A DNA stretch of 64,000 nucleotides from Archilochus colubris (taxonomy: Eukaryota; Chordata; Aves; Apodiformes; Trochilidae). The stretch covers positions 44,634,305 through 44,698,304 of the forward strand of contig CM041115.1 of NCBI GenBank assembly GCA_023079485.1, in the 5' to 3' direction. Below, in pieces: positions 14,201 through 29,200 of this stretch; positions within the stretch are counted from its first letter, which is position 1; each line of letters starts with the position of its first letter. Under the pieces are notes generated by a model. That model was not told the origin of the DNA and ran no database searches. It saw nothing but the letters and a program-made list of their open reading frames with translations. Made by a program: the position numbers and the translations under genes.

Positions 14201-17200
14201 AAAGAGTCCCTGCCTTCAGGTGTTCACCAAGGCTGAACTCACATGAAAGCAGGAGCAGCAGTGCAAGTTACTGCAATGTTTGACCATCCAAACCTAGCTA
14301 GGTGCAGTGTCAAGACAAAAACACTGGCACGGAAATCCTGGCTGACTGGAAACCACTCAACCGTCTCTGACCCTGCAAGGAAATATAGTAGTGGAAAATG
14401 CAGGACAGAGACAACTTCAAGGCCTGGGATGCATCCAAAGTCATGCAGCTTACTTGAAACACAAGTATTTTCATACAGGAAGTACTGGATTAAGAAGTAC
14501 TAGTCTGCAACACTCAGCATTTCATTATTTTGCCTCTCCGCCTGTGTAATACTGGCCATCCCTGTATCAGGTTATCCTGATATTCAATTTCATCTTTTCC
14601 AACAATTTCAGAAGTCCCATCCACTGAAACTGATGGGTAAGTCCAGTATTTGCTTTATCATCCACTTCTTAAGCACTGCCACATAAGTCAAAATTGTACC
14701 ACAAGCTACACTTGTAAGAAGTGTTTCGATGTTTGGGCTGGGCAAGGATACAGGAATAAGACATGTACACAGGGTGTTTAGGAAAGCTGATGAAAAGGGA
14801 GAGGTCAGAGGCCAATTCTTCATCCCTTCATGCAGGCACAGGCTTAGACATCGCATGGTCACTGCCCGTTATGGGTCAGTTGCCAGATGAAAAACTAGGG
14901 AGGTGACTGCCTGAAGAAAGGCACAACAGATTTTCTCGTGAAAACTAAAACCTGAGGGGAAAAAACCAGCTGTTTGCGTCAGTAAGCTTTCAATGTATGC
15001 AAAAGCCAGGAAAAATGTTTTTATTTTCAGATCCTTTAAAGAACAGTAATGGAAATCAGGACCGTACACTCCAAGACGGACTGGAGTCCAGACTCCACCT
15101 GGCAGGTGAGCACCCAGACAGTTGTGTTCAGAGTCAGTGTCTGCCCTTCATCACCAACAAACACTTCGTCACTTTTAGGACAAAATTCTTACACAGCTTC
15201 AGAGGTACTTTGAATTGCATCCCCTAACAATAACCACCTCTAAGGAATTATGCTGTCAGGGATGGAGCCACACACTAATCTCTTCCCCTAAGGGTCTGCT
15301 GGTTTCAGGGAAGCAGGACAGCAGGGTCTGACATGTGGGGTTCATGGTACCCTGGTGTTTCCCACTCCTGGAGCATCTACTGTTCCTCACTGGAGACAGC
15401 ACTGTAGTGCAATAACAAGGACAGCAGCCAAAGACTTCACTAAAAGCTTTTCATGCCTCAAGCATTACAATAATTTAGCTTTCCTACAAGAGGCGGAAGA
15501 CAGAAAGTATCTCGCAAACATAGCAGCAAAGCAGAATAAAACACAGATTCTCACATTTCAAATTTACACCTCCTCATGTTAATACTCATCAGTCTGAGTT
15601 TGGCTGCTGTAGGGCACCCAGCTTAAAAATCACAGAATGGTTGAGATTGGAAGGGATCTCTCGATGTCATCTGGTCCAGCCTCTCTGCTCAAGCAGTCCC
15701 AATGAAAGCAAGTTGCCCAGGGCCATGTTCAGATGGCTTTTGAGTATCTCCAGTGATGGAGACTCCACAACCTCCCTTGGTTACCTGTGCCACTGCTTGG
15801 TCATTCTCACCAGAGAAAAGTGTTTCATAATGTTCAGAGGGTATCTCCTGTGTTTCCATTTGTGACCATTGCATGTGATCCTGTCCACTATGATCCAGTG
15901 GCACCACTGGAAAGAACCTAGCTCAATCCTCTTTACACCCTCATTCAGGTACTTGTATACATTGGCATGATCCCCCCTGGGCTTTTTATTCTCCAGGATG
16001 AACAGCCTCAGCCTTTCCTCATAGGAGACATGTCCAGTTCCCTCAAATATTTTTGTGGCCCTTCACTGGACAACCACTCCCACCATTCCATGCCCCCTGC
16101 CCCCTAGCTCTGTGTTTCTCTTGTACTGGGTTGGACACAGTACTCCAGGTATGGCTGAAATAGAGGCAAAAGATCACTTCCCTTTACATACATACATACT
16201 AGCAATACTTTGCCAAATGTAGCCTGGGAGACCATTAGCTTCCTCTGTGGTTGGGGCACATTGCTGGCTTGTGTTCAGCTTGGTGTCCATCAGGACCCAC
16301 AGGTGCTTTTCTGCAAAGCTGCTCTCCAGCTGTGTGGCCTCCATCAAATATTGATGCATGAGGTTGGTACTTCCCAGGGCCTGGTACTTCCCAGGGGCAG
16401 GAGACTGCACTTCCCCTGGTTAAACTTCATGAGTTTCAAAGCAAGCCCTTGGATATGCATGCATCTCATCTTGCCACATGCTCACTTTTTACGCTGCCAA
16501 CCAACAAAACCCAGACATACTAGTCTATTTGTCAAGGAAAGCCTCTCTAGGTCTGCATTTGGAGATGTAATTACAGGGGAGAATCACACACCTCATAGCT
16601 CCCTGTGGATGACAACAGGCTACTTTGTTGACCGTGCTTCCAGTGCCAGAGAAGCTGCTTCTGCATTTTCACTCTGTCTCTTTCTCTCTCCACCATTTTC
16701 TGGCCCTCCTGGAGCCTCTCCAGGCTGTGCTGGTACTCCTGCAACTGCAGTGCCAGTCCTTGTCGGCTTCTCTCCAGCAGCTCCTCCTGGCACCCACACT
16801 CCCTCTCCCGCTGCCCCAGTCGGCTCTCCCGCGCCTCCTGCTCCCGCTGCCGCTGGTCACATTCACGCAGCCACCGCTGCTGCTCCTGCTGGAACTGCTG
16901 CTTCAGCTTGTGTATGTTGGCCATCTCCACCCTTTGTTTTTCCAGATTCCGGTATTTTTCTTGTTCCAGGAGGAGTTTTAGCCGAGAGCCATGGCCCCGA
17001 CCAGGCTTCTCACTCTCTTGCAGGAGTAACCTATGGAGCTCTCTGTGGCTGTCCTGGATTGCTAGTGCTGCCTAGACACCACAACAAAATCAGACACAGA
17101 TGTTTAAATATTAGCATTAATCTGTTCCTGTATTTTTTACATAGAAGCATTATATAAATGTAATTATATATAAATTATATAAACGCATTAATATAAATAA

Positions 17201-20200
17201 AACCTCCCTTAATGCTTTTTGGGAGGTTGTTCCTCATGCAAGTAGAGAAAATTGTGTGTTCATGCCTTTATCAACAGATGTTTCTGAAAGCACTCAGCCA
17301 CTTCAAGCACTTTTAGCAGGGCTTCTGGTTTACACTTAGTATTATTACATACATTTATGCTACAGCTGTGCATATGCACAGGTACTTCAGGTACTGCTGG
17401 GGTCCTGTTCTGTTAGACGATGTTAACACACATGGGAATAATGATTTTTTCATGGCTAAAGAGGGCATTAAGGCACAGGGAATGCTACACTCAACATAGT
17501 CCTAACACAGATGTGGCTTATACAGATAAAATAGAACTGTTTCCAGTACAGTTTACTTCAACTCTAAGGCCCTTCTTAGAATCACAGAATCTCTCAGGTT
17601 GGAGAAGACCCTTGGGATCATCAAGTCCAACCATCAACACTACTCTAAAAACTTCTCCCCTAAACCGCATCCCCCAACACCACATCTAAATAACCCTTAA
17701 ACACATTCAGGGATGGTGACTCAACCACATCCCTGGGCAGCCTATTCCAGTGTCTGACCACTTTCTGTGAAAATTCTTTTCCTAATCTCCAGTCCAAACC
17801 CACCCTGTTGCAGCTTGAAGCCATTCCCTCTTGTTCTGTTGCTAATTGCCTGCAAGAAGACACCAGCACCAGCCTCTCTACCTCTCCTTGCTAACCTGCA
17901 AGAGTGCAATCCTACTAACTAGAGGCACCTGCCAACACAGTCATGTCATAAGGATGACACTGCTACATGCACCTGACTGAGATACCCGTGCTGGGAGCAA
18001 TTTGCAATACAGTAATGATTTTAGTTTTGGTGTTTCAATTGTTTATTTTACTACCAAGAGCGCTATTCCAACCTTCACAAGGATGTTGTGACATTGTTTG
18101 CATTAAAGATTGTGACATTCTCCAATAACACAAAAATAACTATCTGGGATTAAGGAGGAAGAAAAGCAAGAAAGCCCTAGACTGGCTGAGGCACTTATTG
18201 CACAGCCTATCTTCAGCAGCTCACATGGGAATCTACTTCAGCAGACATTCCCAGAGAATTTCCACAGCTCTGCTACTCCATGGTGTCCACCCCAGAAAGA
18301 GTTTTTAATTTTGTGCAATGTGCAGTTCCCACTTCTCTTGGCTCTCCCTCCAGTACTGGGCCAGTTCCAGTGATTTGTAAACAAGGCAAGGACTGGATCC
18401 CCTGCTTGTTTTTCTACACTCAAATACGACTAATTCATGTTCTGAATGATTAAGGCATTATCCCAGGCCTTACTTAACTCCTCCTCTGATGTTAAGCTGT
18501 CTTTCAGTTTTTTAAAAATCTTGCCTGAATTACGAGCTTTTTAGTTTGCTTTTGAATTGCTTTGATTCACTTTATTTCTGAGCCCAAGGTTTCCAGAATT
18601 ATGCTAATGTCAAAAGCATCCAAAAATTATACATACTCAAAGTATTTTAAAATAAACCATAAAATGGCATCTAAATAAAAAAAATTAAGTGAAAACATTC
18701 AGAGTTAGAAAGAGGGAAAAACTTCAGATCAAGGCCCTATAGAACAAACACAATTATTGAGATTGAGATACCTAAAATGGGTTGAGTTTGCTACCTGAGT
18801 GGCAGAGGCACTGTTTATGAATAGCCAGAAGAATATTTAAAAAAAAATACTAAAATTTTTCAATATTTTGAACTATAATTTCAGAAATCTATGCATGAAA
18901 TAGCATTAGTTCAGTTAAGCCATCATTTTATTTGCCCCCTAGATTTTTGGGCTGTATACAAATCCTTTTTTTGAGGGGAAGACAGATTTCTAAGCAAGCA
19001 ACCATTCTCCAGTTCTTAAAGAAAGCTACCACTGGTGTAGAAGAAAAATATCTTATATGATAACTCATGTAACAGTTGAGGTAGAGATAAGTATCCACTG
19101 ACATAATGTCTAAAAGTAGGGCAAGATGTAAACAAACCTTAATAAGTAATTTATTAAGACTAATTACAAAATCAACAGTGGAGTAATCACCTGTATGCTG
19201 TACAAGAGACGGGTTAAATTCTGGATTGCTTGTATAATCTAGAAAATAAAGGAGAATGATTTTCAAACGTTTGACAACTAAGTAGTTACTACATTCTGCC
19301 TAGGGTTTAAATAAACTCACCTCTGTTCCTGTAGATTCTGGGAAACTCATACTTCCTCCCTAAAATAAACACATGATGCTTTAAAAAGTAGTTTTTAACT
19401 TCAGAATTGTATCATGTAGGTAATTTAAAAAAAATTTTTTAAGTAGTGGAGATATTCACATTACTAATATATGCAGTGCTGAGTCAAACCTTTTGTGAAA
19501 GAAGACAGAAGCAATAACCTATGAAGACTAATAATTTATCAACACTGTAGTTGCCATGGAAATCACTAGAGAGTCTAAGCACAACTGTAAAAACAAGAAT
19601 ATTTCATCCACAATTTTAATCCTCTTGTGATTAATGCTACACAGAAAAGACGTTTCCACTCATTCTTCGTTTACTTGACAGTTTTGAAATACAGTAACCA
19701 GACTTCTGTATATACAGCACAGTGGGTTTAGATTACTTACAGGAGGACGAAACAGCACAACACTCTTCAAAAATAGAGATATTAATGTAGCAAGAAGCTA
19801 GCAGAAGTCATGTTAGTGGGTTATGGTGAATGCCTTGGGTGTGTTGTGAGGCACCAGGCAAAGGCTGAGTGCCCACTGTACTCTGCAAAAGGCACCATCA
19901 TAGTTAATATTGTCCACTGCAGTGAGGCTCAGCCAATTCACACTTTCAACCCTGCTCTCTTTTCCTAAGAAGCTTTCTAAATTTATGGGGTGAAGCCACC
20001 CATAATCCCTTCAGCAAGAAAAACAGCTCCTCTGAGAAAGATAAAGTGAAACGGTGGAGAAATAAAAGACAATCCCTTCTGAGGTTATGCCGAAAAAACT
20101 TCCTGAACGATTTCTCTCAATTTTTTTTCAGAGGAGCAGAGGAGGGCTTGGGGAATATTTGCTCTCTCTCTGATTATCCTCAGTTCTCTATTGAGTCTCA

Positions 20201-23200
20201 TTTTCACAGAGAGAAAAGCAGATGCTCCATTTATCTGTGATAACTGAAAATGGAGATGAAAAGGGCCATGTCCCAAAACACAGACTAGCTGGGGGGAAAA
20301 GGAGCACCAACCAGCTGTGGCATTTCCTCCCTGCCTCTTCCTCTCTCTCATTATCTCTTTCAGAATTTCTCTCCATTCCCCCTCCACCTCTTCACCTCCT
20401 CTTCCACTTCTCATTGCACCCATGAGCCACGTAACTCCTTAGCTCTGCTGTGAGAAGCAGAGGGCTTTGCACAGATGCCTCTGTGCAGCACAAGGAAGCT
20501 CCATTTTCCCTGGGCTGGTCAGCCACTGTGAACAGTGGGCAAAGAGGAAGAGCAGGGCCAAGAGGGAGAGAAGGAAGGAGATGCTGGCAGGGTGAGGAAG
20601 AGTGAAACTACCAAGGAGAGCCCACAGGCTGAACATGGAATGGAGTTTCTTTCAGTGTTTGAAAGCCCTTTTTAATTTTGTGAAGAGGAGGTGAAGGCTT
20701 AGATGGCTTTGGCATGGCAAGTGGTCAGCACCTGTGGTCTCCTCACTGAAGGACCACTGGAGCACTGGGGGATAATCCCCAAGCAGGTTTAGCAGAGCTA
20801 GCTGGGGTGGCAGCAGCATTGCAGCTGCACCACTTCAGTACAAGTCCTGTAAATCCAGCTAGGTCTGAAGCAATTCAGCTGTTCCACCTGTGCTGTGAGC
20901 CATCACCACCTTCCTGCCACTCTTCCCAAGCACCTTGGGTCAGAGAGATGAGGATGATCAGATCCCAGGACAGGCTGCATCCCCGGTGCCTCAGAGAGGC
21001 AGAGCAGGGGGAGATGGGGACTTCCCCTCACAACTGACCACCTGGGCTTCCTTGAGCTGTACAGGCTATGCTTGTCCTGGGGATTTGTCACCATCGAACC
21101 CCTCAGCTGGCGGCTTTTGCTCTGGCTGTCCGGCTCTGGGTTTCCCAGGACAGGTGGCCTTAGATCGCTGCTGCCAACCCTCAACGCGACACCGAAAGCA
21201 GGCAGGGGAACAGCCTCCTTCCTGGGAAACCCTGGCATCGCCCAGTTTGTTTGCTTGTTCTGCCACCTCCTGGTAAGTCTGATTCCGACATGGTAAGACG
21301 TGAAATACTTGAGTCTTGCCCAAACAGGGAGGACCAGAATAATAAGTTAGGGTGGAAGAATTTGCTGCAGATCCTGCTAGTCCATCTGCAGCTCAAAGCA
21401 GGGCTAGGTTCAGAGTTAGACGAGGTTGCTCAGGGTCTCCCCCAGTCAAATATGGAAAAACTCCAAAAATTAAGACCCAACAACATCTCTGGACAACCTG
21501 TTCCTCCTTCATCCCTGTGTGTTGGTTTTTTTTTCCTTGTAAACAATCAGAATTTCCCTTGCTGCAATTGATAATCTTGGATGTTCATCCTTTTGCTATC
21601 CTCTGAGATAAGTCTGGCTCTGTCTTCTCCATAAACCAAACAGCAATGGTTTCATGTGGAGCTACTGGAACATTCAAGAGGCTAGATCAGACCCCTCTCT
21701 CCTCTATTAGGTTATTTTATTTCCCCTCACCTATCTTCTGTGCTCCCTCACTTGGACTTTGGTTTTCATCCCATTTTTTTCCACACACAATCTTCTTTCT
21801 ATTCCTTTCTAATACAGCAGTCTAATAAGTAAGATTACCTGGAGCTGAACATGAGGCAAGGTTATACAGAGATTAGGGTATTAGCAGGAGATTCCTAGAA
21901 CTAGCTAGAAAAGCCAGCAACATTTCAGGCACACAAACCCTTTCAGATCTGATGCAAAGACAGTATACTAAGTATCCCGTTTTCTAGCAAATTTTGCTTT
22001 TGATTTCAAGTAATGTATCTTCTATCCTTGTTTCTCTCTTTTATTCCTTTCATGGTCCTGCTTCTCTACCTAAGGACTTGACAATTACATTTCACTTTAT
22101 TTCCACACAGCAATTTGCACTGCTTTGACTTCAGCACTCAGCTACTACGTAAAATTTGCCATTCTAATTTTGCCCAGAACTGACTTTTGATTCTGCTTTT
22201 TCTCCAGAGTTGCTTATCAGTTACAGGACTTAAAAATGGGCAGTTTCTCTAATTACTCCATTTTGGTTTAATTCAAAATTTTGAAGCAAGCTGGTATAAG
22301 ACAATCCATCCTATTTTATGTGTTTGTTCTCAGGACAAAGTTCTTCCAGGGCATAAGTCTTCCTTGCATGTGCTGAGGTCTCTGTCATTGCAGGAGACTT
22401 TCATCATCCTATGAATAGGAGGAGGGAGTAAAAGGAATACTATTGTCAGCTCCACAGAGATGGATACATTGAATGATGACATTCAACCAAGTTGACAAGT
22501 GGAAAAAGAAGATTTTGGCTGTTATTACAACCCACTGATCTGTAAGCCTGCCAGCAAAATTTTTCTGCATTTGGGTTGCTTAAAATTGCTAATTGCTTTT
22601 AAAAAATGTAATTGCAGTGACCTCTATTCAATTGAATTATCTGGATTTGGGTGAAATTTGCCTATTTCCATGCTTTGTGTTTTAGAACAGTCTTGACAAA
22701 CCCCAGTAAAAATTTGGACATTTACATTCCCAGCACCCAGAATGCTATGTGCAACAGGGAAAGAAATATTATTTACAATACCTTATCCTCAAAATTGGCA
22801 CCTGCCATTTCCTTTTCAACACTGAGATCAACTTCAGATGATTCTTCAACTTCTTTTATTTCTGCATCTAACAAATAAAGCCCAAATAAAATGGAAGAGA
22901 AAAGAATCAAAACACACTCTTACTCAAGAAACAAATGGGACACTTTTTTACAGCTACTCACAGTATGCTGAAACTACAACCTTATGTAACTTGGGAGTTA
23001 CATAAGGTATTCTAGGATGAGGAAAAGCAAGTTTGGAATCCAAGATGACACAGATGGGATATTCCAGTTTTCCTACCTTGAAAATAAGTAGTTTTTAACT
23101 TAGAAGAGTTTGGAGGTAAGTATAACTATATCACAAAAATGCTCAGCAGCAAAGTTTTTTAAAGATTTTTTTTGTATTTTTGTTACAAGAAATGCATGCT

Positions 23201-26200
23201 ACCTTTTACAACTGAAATGACTGGAATGTCAATCCTGTTCTTCCAGGTCCTGACAAATTTGTCTGACTTGGGAAATGGCCTATCCTGCAACACAGATTTG
23301 CTGTGGGCCTGAGCAATAATGATGAGAAAGTGCGTGGAGATCTGACTCAATACTGCTAAAAATAGTCATGTGCTATGGAAAAGGTGTGGTGGATGCAAAC
23401 CATCCTTTACTTAATGGAGTTATATGACTGTGTACACTATCTGAGCATTTACCCAAAGACAGTTTTTATTCCACTATTTTCTACTGAGTTCACCATAAGC
23501 TGAGAAAGCTTTAAAAAAAAAACAAACAGTATCAAGTATTTTGCATCCTGATCATGTAAAAGCATCAATTTTTACTCACCACTAGGAACAGATTCCAAGA
23601 TTTCACTGGTGCTAAATCTGTGCTTCACACTTAATTCCTCAATACTTTCCTCTGGTGATCTGTCTGTTTCACTCATTTGTGATGTCATTACAGCAACATG
23701 AAGACTTTCAACTAAAGAAAACACACAGAATTACAGAGGGCCCCTTAAATAGCTCCTTAAAGCCTAAATCAATGACATAGTATCATAGATCGATTTGGGT
23801 TGGAAGGGACTTTCAGAGTTTATCTAACCCAAAGCCCTCCTCAAAGCTGATCAAACCAAGGTTGCCCAGAGGTTTGCACAGACAAGCTTTTAGCTTCATC
23901 GACGATGAAGGCCTCACAGCCTCTACTGGCAACCTGCAAATGTCTTTTACTACCCTGATGGCATATAATTTTTCCTTTCATTTAATTGCCATCAGACATG
24001 TTCCAGCTCATGCCTGTTGCCTCTTGTCCTGTCACCACATGACTCCACAGGAAATCTTGCTTCTCTCCTCCTCCTAAGCAGCTGAGGACAGCAGTGAGAT
24101 CCAACCAAGCCACCTTCTCTCAAAGCTGAACAGACCAACCAACCACCTCAGCCTCTCCTCAGACATCATGTCCCCTAGCCACCTTGCTGTACTTTGCTGG
24201 ATTTGCTGCAGACTGTCACTGTCTCTCTTGTCCAAAGAGCCCAGCACTTATCACAGCACTCCTGGTAGGACTCACCAGGATAGGAGTCACCTCCCTCAAC
24301 CTGCTGGTCCTAATGCAGCAGCATGGGAGCCAGTTGGCCTTCTTTGCCACAAGGGCAAATTGCTGCCTCGTGGTTAACCTGCTGTCAAGCAGGACTTCCA
24401 GGTCCACTTCTGAGAAGCTGTTCTCTATATAGTCAGTATCCAGCCTGTACCAACAAGTGGGATTACCCCATATCAGATGCAGAACTTTGCACCTGTCTTT
24501 GTCAAACATCTACAGGTTACTCTTAGCCCATTTTCTTGATCTGTAGAGGTCTCTCTAGCACAGTGATCGCTCAGCCTCATTTAGTGACAGTGTATTTGAA
24601 TTTGCTAAAAGTGTACTCAATCCCTGGATTAACTTCATTCTTGAATGAAGTTAATGATGTTCATATCTTGAACAGTATTGGTCTCAGGATCCATGCCAAA
24701 GGGAATCCTCTAATAACATGTTGCCAGCTGGACATCATATCATTGATCACAATCCTTTCAGCCCAGCAGTCCTTCTACTCAGTTATGCAGTCCACTTCTC
24801 ATGGATTCATCTGTAAGTATACTACACATAGTGTAGTGTTGATGGCCTTGCAGTTGTCAATGTAAACAACATGCATTGCTCTCCTCTCACACAAGTTACC
24901 CTTGATGTATTCGTGCTGGCTGTTCCTACTTATCTTCTTCTTTCATGTTCTTGGAAACGGCTTTCAGGATTTCCTCTATCACCAGCTCAGAAATGGTGAG
25001 GCTGACTATTTTGTAGTTCCCCTTGTATTCCTTCTTGAAGAGACATACGATGCTTCCCTTTTTCAAGTCACCAGGAACCTCTCCTGATCACTCTGACCTT
25101 TCAAAGATGACAGAAATCAGCCTCACAACGACATTGGCTAGCTCCCTGAGCAGCCTTGGATTTATCCCATCTCATCTGGTGGATTTGCATATATCCAATT
25201 TGCTTAAGCACTAATTCTATCCTTCTCCACTGTGAGCAATGCTTTATTCCTACAGAGTCTGCTATTAGGACTTAGGAACTTAGGATTTTTATTCTGGAAA
25301 ATTAACCCCACAAACTGCCTACATTGTAAACAACTATAAATTCCTTACAGTGTTCTGTAGAGTCACAAACTCCAATGCATTGCTAACATCACCATTAGCA
25401 TGAGAGAAAGTGAAAATCAGAAGTAGGTAGAATAAAGTGTATAAATATAGGCTGTCATTTTTAACTGAAATAATATTTACTACTGCATCACTGAATTATA
25501 TTTCCTAGCCAGGTTTTATCAGTTTGATCAATAAAATGATGATTTTATAAAGATGATGGGGACCAACCTTTGCTGCTTTATCAGTTCAAATGTAGTTCTG
25601 AGCCCACAGTTCTCAACTTAGGTCATGCTAAAATCTTGTATCCCTTCTCAAAGAGTATACAGCCCATGCTGGATTTGGCTCAGTTTACCAGGACTCTTTC
25701 AGCTGAGTTTATCTAACCTTCCAGCTGGGCAAGGTGTCTACAAATAATATACCCTTCCTTCCCTTGCAGGACAGTACTGTAGGTAGCACAAAGCTAACAT
25801 CTCTAGTAGACAGCAGGAAAAACATGGCCCACAGAGCAATTCTGGTATTTGTTTCTTGGCAGACCTGCCAAGCTTATCTGCAGTTCAGTCTGTATTTTAC
25901 CCTGCATGATTCTGATCTGTCACCAAATCGCACAAGGTAGGTGAATGCTGGAGACAAGATGCAATACTATACTGTATCCTGTGATCTGCTTCACAAGGCT
26001 GTACCACAAGGATGACAGGTATGGAAACAATCCTCAGATGCAATCTAACACCATGTCCCTGCCTGCTTACATACAATATTATGTACTGAATATATTCCTT
26101 ATCTTAAAATCTGGCAGGTACCATCTCATGCATCTGACAATTATAAACTTGAGATGCTTATCTTCAATACCCTTTGCCAAGTTTTGACGCTGCCAGTTCT

Positions 26201-29200
26201 CACGACTTTACAGAATTGCAGCACAACACAACATGCCTGTACTTTGTTATCCTGAATTATCTGTTCACATGAAGAACCACCAGTCCACTCTCCCCGTGCA
26301 TACTCACCCTCTCTAAGTGCTGCTGCCAGCAATGAAGCTGCCTGTGGAGTTTCTGCAGAATCAGGTTTGATAAGGAGGCGAGGTTCTACATGAACATCCT
26401 CAAACCCACAAATATCTCCCAGTTCTGCATAGATGTGCAACTTCTCTTCCAAACAACTGCAGATCTGCTGGTCCTGGGTACTCAGCGATTCTGTCAATGA
26501 AAATTGAACACTGTAGTAATACATTTGTCCTGCAGGCAAGGTACACTCTCCATTCACCCTTCTCACCTTTATGCCACATAGACATTGCTAGCTCAAGCTA
26601 TGCCTTTTTTTTAAGCTGCCAGGAACCAAATTAGTGCCATTGGCAGTGTCCATAGTGGCCATAGTGCCATTAGTGTCCATTGGCAGAGGGTCAAGCCAGT
26701 GCCCTACCCTGTGGTGCACTTGGCTACACTCTGGGGCCCTCAGCTGCCTCCTGTTGCATTCGCAATGGGCAGTGATGGAAAAACATTTGGCTCAGGCAGC
26801 CAGAAGATGCACTGAATCTGCCTCAGTGTTGAAGAAGAATGTATACTCTCAGCAGATGATAATCTTCCCTGCGACTCTCTACAGGAAGGACAGGCCTGGA
26901 ATTTCTTTCCTCATAGCTATATAATCTTTATACTGGGAAAATTAGATGTAGGGAAACCAAGGAAGCAGAATTTATCCCTATCAGCTACATTTTCAGCAGC
27001 ACTAACAGCAGCAAAGGATGAAATGCCTTACACAAGCACTAAGCCATGAAATTACTGAAGATCTGGACTATCTCCATAAACATGGAGTTAACAGGCCCTG
27101 ATGCTAATGTGGGAAATGCAGTGTTTCTTCTGAAAGTATTTTTTTTAACTCACAGTAATGTAGCAAAAATAAAATGTTCAGAAAAAACATGCTTTTCTTT
27201 CAATTAATTTGCATTATACCATCAGACCACCCGGCTTTATCTGCTGTGACTCTGCCCATGAAGACACTGAACCCACCAACCAGCATGGGCACATGATTCA
27301 CTTATCCTGAACTCTAAGGAGGCAGGAGCTCTCAGAGTTGGCAGGAAAGGTACTACACCTTGACATTTCTGAATTCTGGATGCTTTGGCCTCAGCAATAC
27401 GTCTGTCCTCATCAGATTCATTCGTTTTTCCTTCTTCTTCCTCTGGACAACTGCAAAGATGAAAGACAAACAAAGGTGGATAAAGCAAAATCTGCACATC
27501 ATATATTCACCTTCAGTACAGTGTTGAATTCATAATAAACAGAACACAACATCAGCACCAACTTTTGCTGCAATCCAAAAGTGTGCTATTTGTATGCTTC
27601 TTTAAAAAGCAGTAATTGGACACAAACCAGACTGAAGGACTCCTTTTAATTCTGGTAAGGCTGCATGGTGCAGCAAATGGGTAGCTGGCCCTCATGCAGG
27701 TTTGCTGTGCTAATCATAAGCTGGAGGTCCATGAGGAACAATGATTTCCCTGCCATTCTTAAAGAACTGACACCATGATAACAGGCATGATTTGGGATTT
27801 CCCCAGAATGGTTGTATGGACATTTACAGGACTCTAGAAAGCATCCAAAGGCAAAGGTGAACAAAGATTACAGTGGCTGGAAAAGACATTTAATGGAGAG
27901 TGGGAAGGATCTTCTGATTCAGTGACAAACCAGATAATAAGAAACCAGAAGTCACAAGGGAATTTCAGCCACAGTGATAGTGCAGTTCTGGAGTCTGCAT
28001 CCTTAGCTCAGAGGAAAAACCCAGCATCACAGGATGGATCCAGTGCAATGAAGAACAGAGACTACACTGCTGTGATTATCCAGCTGACCTCCCATGGACT
28101 GCCAGGAGGAAAATCTTTTTTTCCTTTTTCCCCTACCTTTCCACTGCATCTTGAATATGCCTCATCCAGTTGTTACGTTCCTCTTTGGAGTTGGTATGAA
28201 TTTCATACATCTCAGGCCCTGCAGATGAAGCGCTGATCAGAAACATCCCCCTGTCTTCGTTGGCTACTTCTCTTACTATGAGCCTCTGAAGGGAGATAAC
28301 AGAAGGCTTCTGGTCCTGGGGGAAACAGTCACAGCACATAAAAACAATAAAGTACCATCTTATAATACTTTTTCTCTTTTTCTTTTTTTTTTTTTTTTTT
28401 TTTTAAATCATACCATCATACTTTTAGAATAGCTTTTTTTTTTCAATTAATTGGACTAATTCTACTCCTATAGCCAGACAACGTGTTCTCACCAATTGAT
28501 AGAGACTACAAATTTTCAGTTGTCAGACACTTTTTAAAAGTATTTAAAAAAATACGTTCTAGTATTTACAAATAAGTAAAGCATTGACTATAGACAGAAA
28601 AAGTAAACCCTAGAGGCTCAATGATAATAAGCAACAGTATTAATATAAAGTCCATACCCATATACTTTGGGAACTTCTCTCCTTGACTTTTCATACCATT
28701 TATGTGTGCCTACTACATTTGCAGCTGAAGTTATTGTTTTGTTTTACAGACCCAGAAGTTAAAATTTGTTTTACATAACTGAAAGAGCCTGCTCTGCTTC
28801 AAGCCTTCATGATCAGATTAGGCATGACGTTAAAAATGTCACTCTGTTATTTCCATCCACCCTCCTTAAATTATTTAATTTTGAAAATAAACTTAATTTT
28901 ATTACTGCTTTGAGTACACGCCAGGATTTTAGAAAAAAATATTGTTATGTAGGAATAACCAAAAAACACCTAATTTTTGAGAAATACACAAATGGAAGTG
29001 CAATGTGCATATTCAAACATCAGATAATATACTTACAACAGCTGCAAAGATGTATTTTTGATCTTTTTCTTGTAAGAACAGCAGAACATCAGTTAGGAGC
29101 AGAGCTAAGGTGTCTTAAAATGAGAAAAGGAAAATGGGTTTTATTAAAGTTATTATAATTACAGTTGATTTCCTTTAAAAAAGGAGAAGCCCTAATATAG

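Larger units (their letters stand above)
13585..16591 (-). other. Intron w26-w27
   Basis: About 3.0 kb. It holds CR1 fragments at 13640-13768 and 15628-16440. The remainder is unremarkable AT-rich intron. Confidence 0.8.
19360..22781 (-). other. Intron w23-w24
   Basis: About 3.4 kb. It includes a GC-richer stretch at about 20.5-21.3 kb with the possible gag scrap, a CR1 fragment at 21365-21515, and otherwise plain AT-rich sequence. Confidence 0.75.

Noticed and set aside
16210..17157. A 315-codon plus-strand open frame, the longest in the window.
   Set aside because: It lies antisense to the coiled-coil exon w26 and a CR1 fragment. The Pro/Ala/Leu-rich translation is what the reverse complement of Gln/Glu/Arg codons gives, and the minus frame matches ARHGEF28.
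20935..21276. Overlapping plus and minus frames of about 110 codons in a GC-rich patch.
   Set aside because: Stops are depleted by GC content. Apart from the weak gag-like motif no family is recognisable and no splice partners fit.
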